Assembly: GCA_003224235.1 (NCBI GenBank)
Contig: QHYU01000150.1
Location: 1-64,000, forward strand
DNA length: 64,000 nt
Direction: 5' to 3'
DNA from: Acidobacteriota bacterium
GTDB taxonomy: Bacteria; Acidobacteriota; Terriglobia; Acidiferrales; UBA7541
Shown: positions 61,676 through 64,000 of the stretch, piece after piece
How the letters are laid out: each line of letters opens with the position of its first letter
Position numbering within the stretch: position 1 is the stretch's first letter
Notes under the pieces: model-generated
The model's database searches: none
Seen by the model: the letters and a program-made list of their open reading frames with translations, nothing else
Told to the model about the DNA's origin: nothing
Position numbers and translations under genes: made by a program

Positions 61676-62216
61676 ATGCGAAGAATCCCCTTCTTGCTGG
61701 GTTTGTTTCTAATACTTTCGCTGCCCGCCCTGGCTCAAGAGAGCCCATCGGCGCCAGCCGCAGAGTTGTATGCCGGGTATGCGTATGGGCGACTCAACAC
61801 CGGCCTCGTCACCGCCAACGATCACCAGCACAATTTGAATGGCTGGAACGCGCAGGTTGCCGCCAACCTTTGCCGGCGGTCCTGTTGACCAGCGGATCCA
61901 GGCGTTTATGGGCGGGCCGCGAGTCACTTGGCGCGGGCATGGCCGGTGGAATCCGTACGTTCATACCCTATTCGGAGCGACGCGCATTCACGCGTTCGCC
62001 GGCGGGGATTCGGCGCGGGTCACCTCGTTTACCATGGCGCTGGGCGGTGGCCTTGACTGGCAGGCGTCGCAGCATTGGGCGTTCCGCTTGGCTCAGGCCG
62101 ACTATCTCTTCACCCGCTTCCCGAGCGTGGACGCAAACGGCAAAGACCTCGGAGCCAGCCAGCACAGCGTGCGCATCGCGACCGGCATTACCTGCCGCTT
62201 CGGCAAAAGAGACTAA
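61676..62216 (+). pseudogene. Outer-membrane beta-barrel protein with frameshift/deletion
   Basis: The first frame (61676-61888) gives a signal peptide (MRRIPFLLGLFLILSLPALAQ) and a barrel start (AELYAGYAYGRLN, LNGWNAQVAANL), then runs into CRRSC and a stop. The continuation, in the +1 frame, is FAGGPVDQRIQAFMGGPRVTWRGHGRWNPYVHTLFGATRIHAFAGG, then MALGGGLDWQASQHWAFRLAQADYLFTRF and a terminal RFGKRD: an OmpA-like or porin-type barrel. Related proteins usually have about 20-30 residues more between NGWNA and the second block, so a deletion with frameshift is likely. Together the parts make about 165 residues versus the usual ~190-200. Confidence 0.7.
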
Positions 62217-62230
62217 CTCCCGCACTCAGG

Positions 62231-62274
62231 AAGAGGGCCAGTGGTCGCGCACCTACTCCGACGGTGGCCCTCTT
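62231..62274 (+). terminator. Rho-independent terminator after the barrel gene
   Basis: AAGAGGGCCA (62231-62240) and TGGCCCTCTT (62265-62274) make a perfect 10-bp stem with a 24-base loop. It starts 15 bp after the stop at 62216 and is followed by T. This supports the stop at 62216 as the real gene end. Confidence 0.7.
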
Positions 62275-62434
62275 TCATCTCCAACCAAGCCTTCGGCCCG
62301 GCAAACCACCGCACAGATTTCTGCGGGGATGCGCCTGTGATGCAAAAAGCTTGAGCCGCACGAATCGTCTCTAGTTCCTGCAACCACAGCAGCAACCGCG
62401 CTGGATTCTTGGGGCGAGTCCGGTATAACCTCGC

Positions 62435-63244
62435 GTGGTGGCCAAAGACGCGCTCGTCGTGGAAAATGTGGAGAAATATTTTCCGCCGGCGTTCACCGGC
62501 TGGCGCGCGTTGCTGCAACCCTTTTCGCGCTTGACCCTGCGGGCTTTGGGTGGCGTCTCTTTCAGGGTAGCGCCCGGCGAAGTGCTGGCGCTCATTGGAG
62601 CAAATGGCGCGGGCAAATCCACGCTGCTGCGCATCGTGACCACCCTGCTGCTCCCCACGCGCGGGCATGTCCAGGTGGCTGGATTCGACGTTGTGCGTGA
62701 ACCCGCGCGCGTCCGCCGGCAGCTCGGTTATCACACCGGCGCGGAGGGCGGATTCTACGGCCGGCTAAGCGCGCGAGAGAACTTGGAGTTCTTCGCCGCA
62801 CTCAACAACCTGACGCGCCACGACGCACGGCAGAGCATCGCCCACGTCGTTGAGCTGCTCCGCCTGGGCGCGGTGCTCGACCGCCAGGTGCGGACTTTCT
62901 CAACGGGCACGGTGCACCGGCTGGGCCTGGCACGCGCCATCCTGCACGCTCCCGCCGTATTGATTCTTGACGAACCCACCCGGAGTCTCGACCCGCTGGC
63001 CGCCGCCGAATTCCGCCGGTTCCTCAAAGACGAACTGGTCCGCCAACGCGGCACCACACTCCTGTTTGCCTCGCACACCCTTGCGGAAGTCGAACAGCTC
63101 GCCGGCCGCGTTGCGCTGCTGGACAACGGGCTGCTGCTTGCGTGCGATACCCTGCGCGGCCTGCTGGCCACGGCCGGAGCTGCGACGCTTGAGGAGGCGC
63201 TCCAAAAGCTCACCGGGCCTCCCCAGGTGGAATCCATCGCATGA
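62435..63244 (+). CDS. ABC-2 type transporter ATP-binding protein
   Basis: A 269-residue ATPase. It starts with GTG at 62435 (or 62438) and has Walker A IGANGAGKST (54-63), the signature-like FSTGTVHRLGLARAI (the usual LSGGQ is STGTV), Walker B VLILDEPTRSLDPLAAAEF and the H-loop FASHTL. The variant signature with T in place of the second G is seen in some NatA/DrrA-like ATPases. It is coupled to the permease at 63241 by an ATGA overlap. Its substrate is unknown; proximity to the lasso cluster raises the possibility of peptide export, but the two units are separated by the barrel gene and a terminator. Confidence 0.88.
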   Translation: MVAKDALVVENVEKYFPPAFTGWRALLQPFSRLTLRALGGVSFRVAPGEVLALIGANGAGKSTLLRIVTTLLLPTRGHVQVAGFDVVREPARVRRQLGYHTGAEGGFYGRLSARENLEFFAALNNLTRHDARQSIAHVVELLRLGAVLDRQVRTFSTGTVHRLGLARAILHAPAVLILDEPTRSLDPLAAAEFRRFLKDELVRQRGTTLLFASHTLAEVEQLAGRVALLDNGLLLACDTLRGLLATAGAATLEEALQKLTGPPQVESIA

Positions 63245-64000
63245 GCGCCTTGCTCAGCCTGAGCAAAGTCACCGTGCTCTTTCGCCGCGACCTGGTGATT
63301 GCGCGCAGTTACCGCAGCGCGTTTGTGCTTGAGCTGTTCGAGGCGCTGTTTGGCGTGGCCGCCTTCTACTATCTTTCTCGCTTCGTGCAGAGCGCAGAGC
63401 TGACCCGTGCGCTACCCCAAGGGGGCAGCTACTTTGCCTTTGCGCTGGTAGGGTTTGCCTTCTTTGAGTACATGGGTGTGGCGCTCAATGCGTTTGATCA
63501 CAGCATCCAGGAAGCTCGCCAGAACGGCACGCTGGAAACGCTTCTGGTGACGCAGACGTCGCTGCCGGTGATCTTGGCGGGTTCAGCCGTTTACCCGTTC
63601 GCGCTGATGTCGCTGCGCACCGCGGTCTATTTGGCGTGGGGCATCTTTCTATTTGATTTTCCGGCGCGGCAGGCAAACTGGCCGGGGGCTGCGCTGGTTT
63701 TGCTGGTGTCAGTGCTGGCCTTCGCCGGGTTGGGTATTCTCTCGGCCAGCTATCTTCTGCTCTTCAAGCGCGGCAATCCCGCCAAATGGGTGTTGCTCGG
63801 CGTCTCGGCGGTGCTGGGTGGAATGATGTATCCGGTCTCGGTGCTGCCGCACAACTTGCAGCGAGTGGCGCGGCTTGTGCCGATCACCTATTCGCTTGAG
63901 GGCATGCGCGCCGCGCTGCTGGGCCGCGCCGGGCTCGCTGAACTCTGGCCGTCGCTGCGCGCCCTGTTGCTGTTTTCCATCATCCTGCTGCCGCTCGCCT
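63241..64000 (+). CDS. ABC-2 type transporter permease (partial, runs off the window)
   Basis: The frame is open from the ATG at 63241 to the window end (253 codons). It begins MSALLSLSKVTVLFRRDLVIARSY, with six predicted membrane segments. VLELFEALFGVAAFYYLSRFV is the first. SYFAFALVGFAFFEYMGVAL follows, and the ABC-2 mark QEARQNGTLETLLVTQTSLPVIL is the loop before helix 3. LPHNLQRVARLVPITYSLEGMRAAL is close to the C-terminal helices. It pairs with the ATPase just upstream (ATGA overlap). The C-terminus is cut by the window, so its length cannot be judged. Confidence 0.85.
   Translation, partial: MSALLSLSKVTVLFRRDLVIARSYRSAFVLELFEALFGVAAFYYLSRFVQSAELTRALPQGGSYFAFALVGFAFFEYMGVALNAFDHSIQEARQNGTLETLLVTQTSLPVILAGSAVYPFALMSLRTAVYLAWGIFLFDFPARQANWPGAALVLLVSVLAFAGLGILSASYLLLFKRGNPAKWVLLGVSAVLGGMMYPVSVLPHNLQRVARLVPITYSLEGMRAALLGRAGLAELWPSLRALLLFSIILLPLA

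Noticed and set aside
62435..64000. ABC transporter as the lasso exporter
   Set aside because: It is on the opposite strand behind a terminator and is ABC-2 type, whereas lasso exporters are usually fused peptide ABC exporters; kept as unassigned.

Overview
The window is a high-GC bacterial chromosome segment dominated by one very large exopolysaccharide (EPS) / protein-sorting locus with a lasso-peptide (RiPP) cluster at its right end. The combination of an exosortase/PEP-CTERM system, a DUF5916 outer-membrane protein, paired NodU-type carbamoyltransferases, a Wzx-independent ABC-type polysaccharide exporter and a lasso cluster with an HPr-kinase-like enzyme suggests an Acidobacteriota genome. 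That placement is inference from gene content; there is no rRNA or tRNA here to anchor it.

Layout. (1) 1-3.1 kb, a scarred region: the end of an IS21-type element cuts glnA after about 159 codons, an EVE-domain gene follows, and then an ORF that appears to splice the first ~20 codons of a fructose-1,6-bisphosphate aldolase/phosphatase onto a headless amidase. (2) 3.4-4.2 kb, two small genes, one a receiver-like protein without a phospho-acceptor Asp. (3) 4.5-7.1 kb, a DUF5989 - SxtJ-like - carbamoyltransferase operon behind a TTGCAA-N4-TTGCAA site and a good sigma-54 promoter. (4) 7.3-18.5 kb, mostly minus strand: SGNH protein, two GT-C type membrane proteins, a GT4, a PEP-CTERM protein, the PrsT-like TPR lipoprotein, EpsI and exosortase. 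The PEP-CTERM gene and the exosortase operon each carry the same kind of upstream site plus sigma-54 promoter, so three units share one apparent regulon. (5) 18.8-28.7 kb, mixed genes: UDP-glucuronate decarboxylase-like SDR, YdcF-type protein, ArnT-like glycosyltransferase, NTF2-like protein, FabH, DUF5916 barrel, a 44-residue Zn-ribbon. (6) 28.8-56.2 kb, a nearly continuous minus-strand EPS operon series: FkbM and other methyltransferases, a broken second carbamoyltransferase, GT2/GT4 enzymes, NAD synthetase (flanked by duplicated GT2 5' ends), SDRs, Wzm/Wzt exporter, Wzc-like tyrosine kinase, Wza-like SLBB protein, O-antigen ligase and a TPR protein. (7) 55.0-61.4 kb, a lasso-peptide cluster in the order B1 - B2 - C - A - kinase - PRMT-like methyltransferase - nucleotidyltransferase. 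(8) 61.7-64 kb, a frameshifted outer-membrane barrel gene, a terminator, and an ABC-2 ATPase/permease pair running off the end.

How it works together (inference): nucleotide sugars made by the SDRs feed the many glycosyltransferases; Wzm/Wzt, Wzc and Wza form the envelope export path; the O-antigen ligase polymerises or ligates the product; carbamoyl- and methyltransferases decorate it; and exosortase with PrsT and EpsI anchors PEP-CTERM proteins in the same matrix. The lasso cluster would make a 20-residue core predicted to close Ser1 onto Asp9. Its three tailoring-type genes are unusual because the core has neither a C-terminal Ser for the kinase nor an Arg for the PRMT-like enzyme.

Several genes carry deletions or fusions (1.79, 29.66, 61.87 kb), which could be real decay or assembly artefacts; read mapping would decide. 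No RNA genes or CRISPR arrays were recognised.
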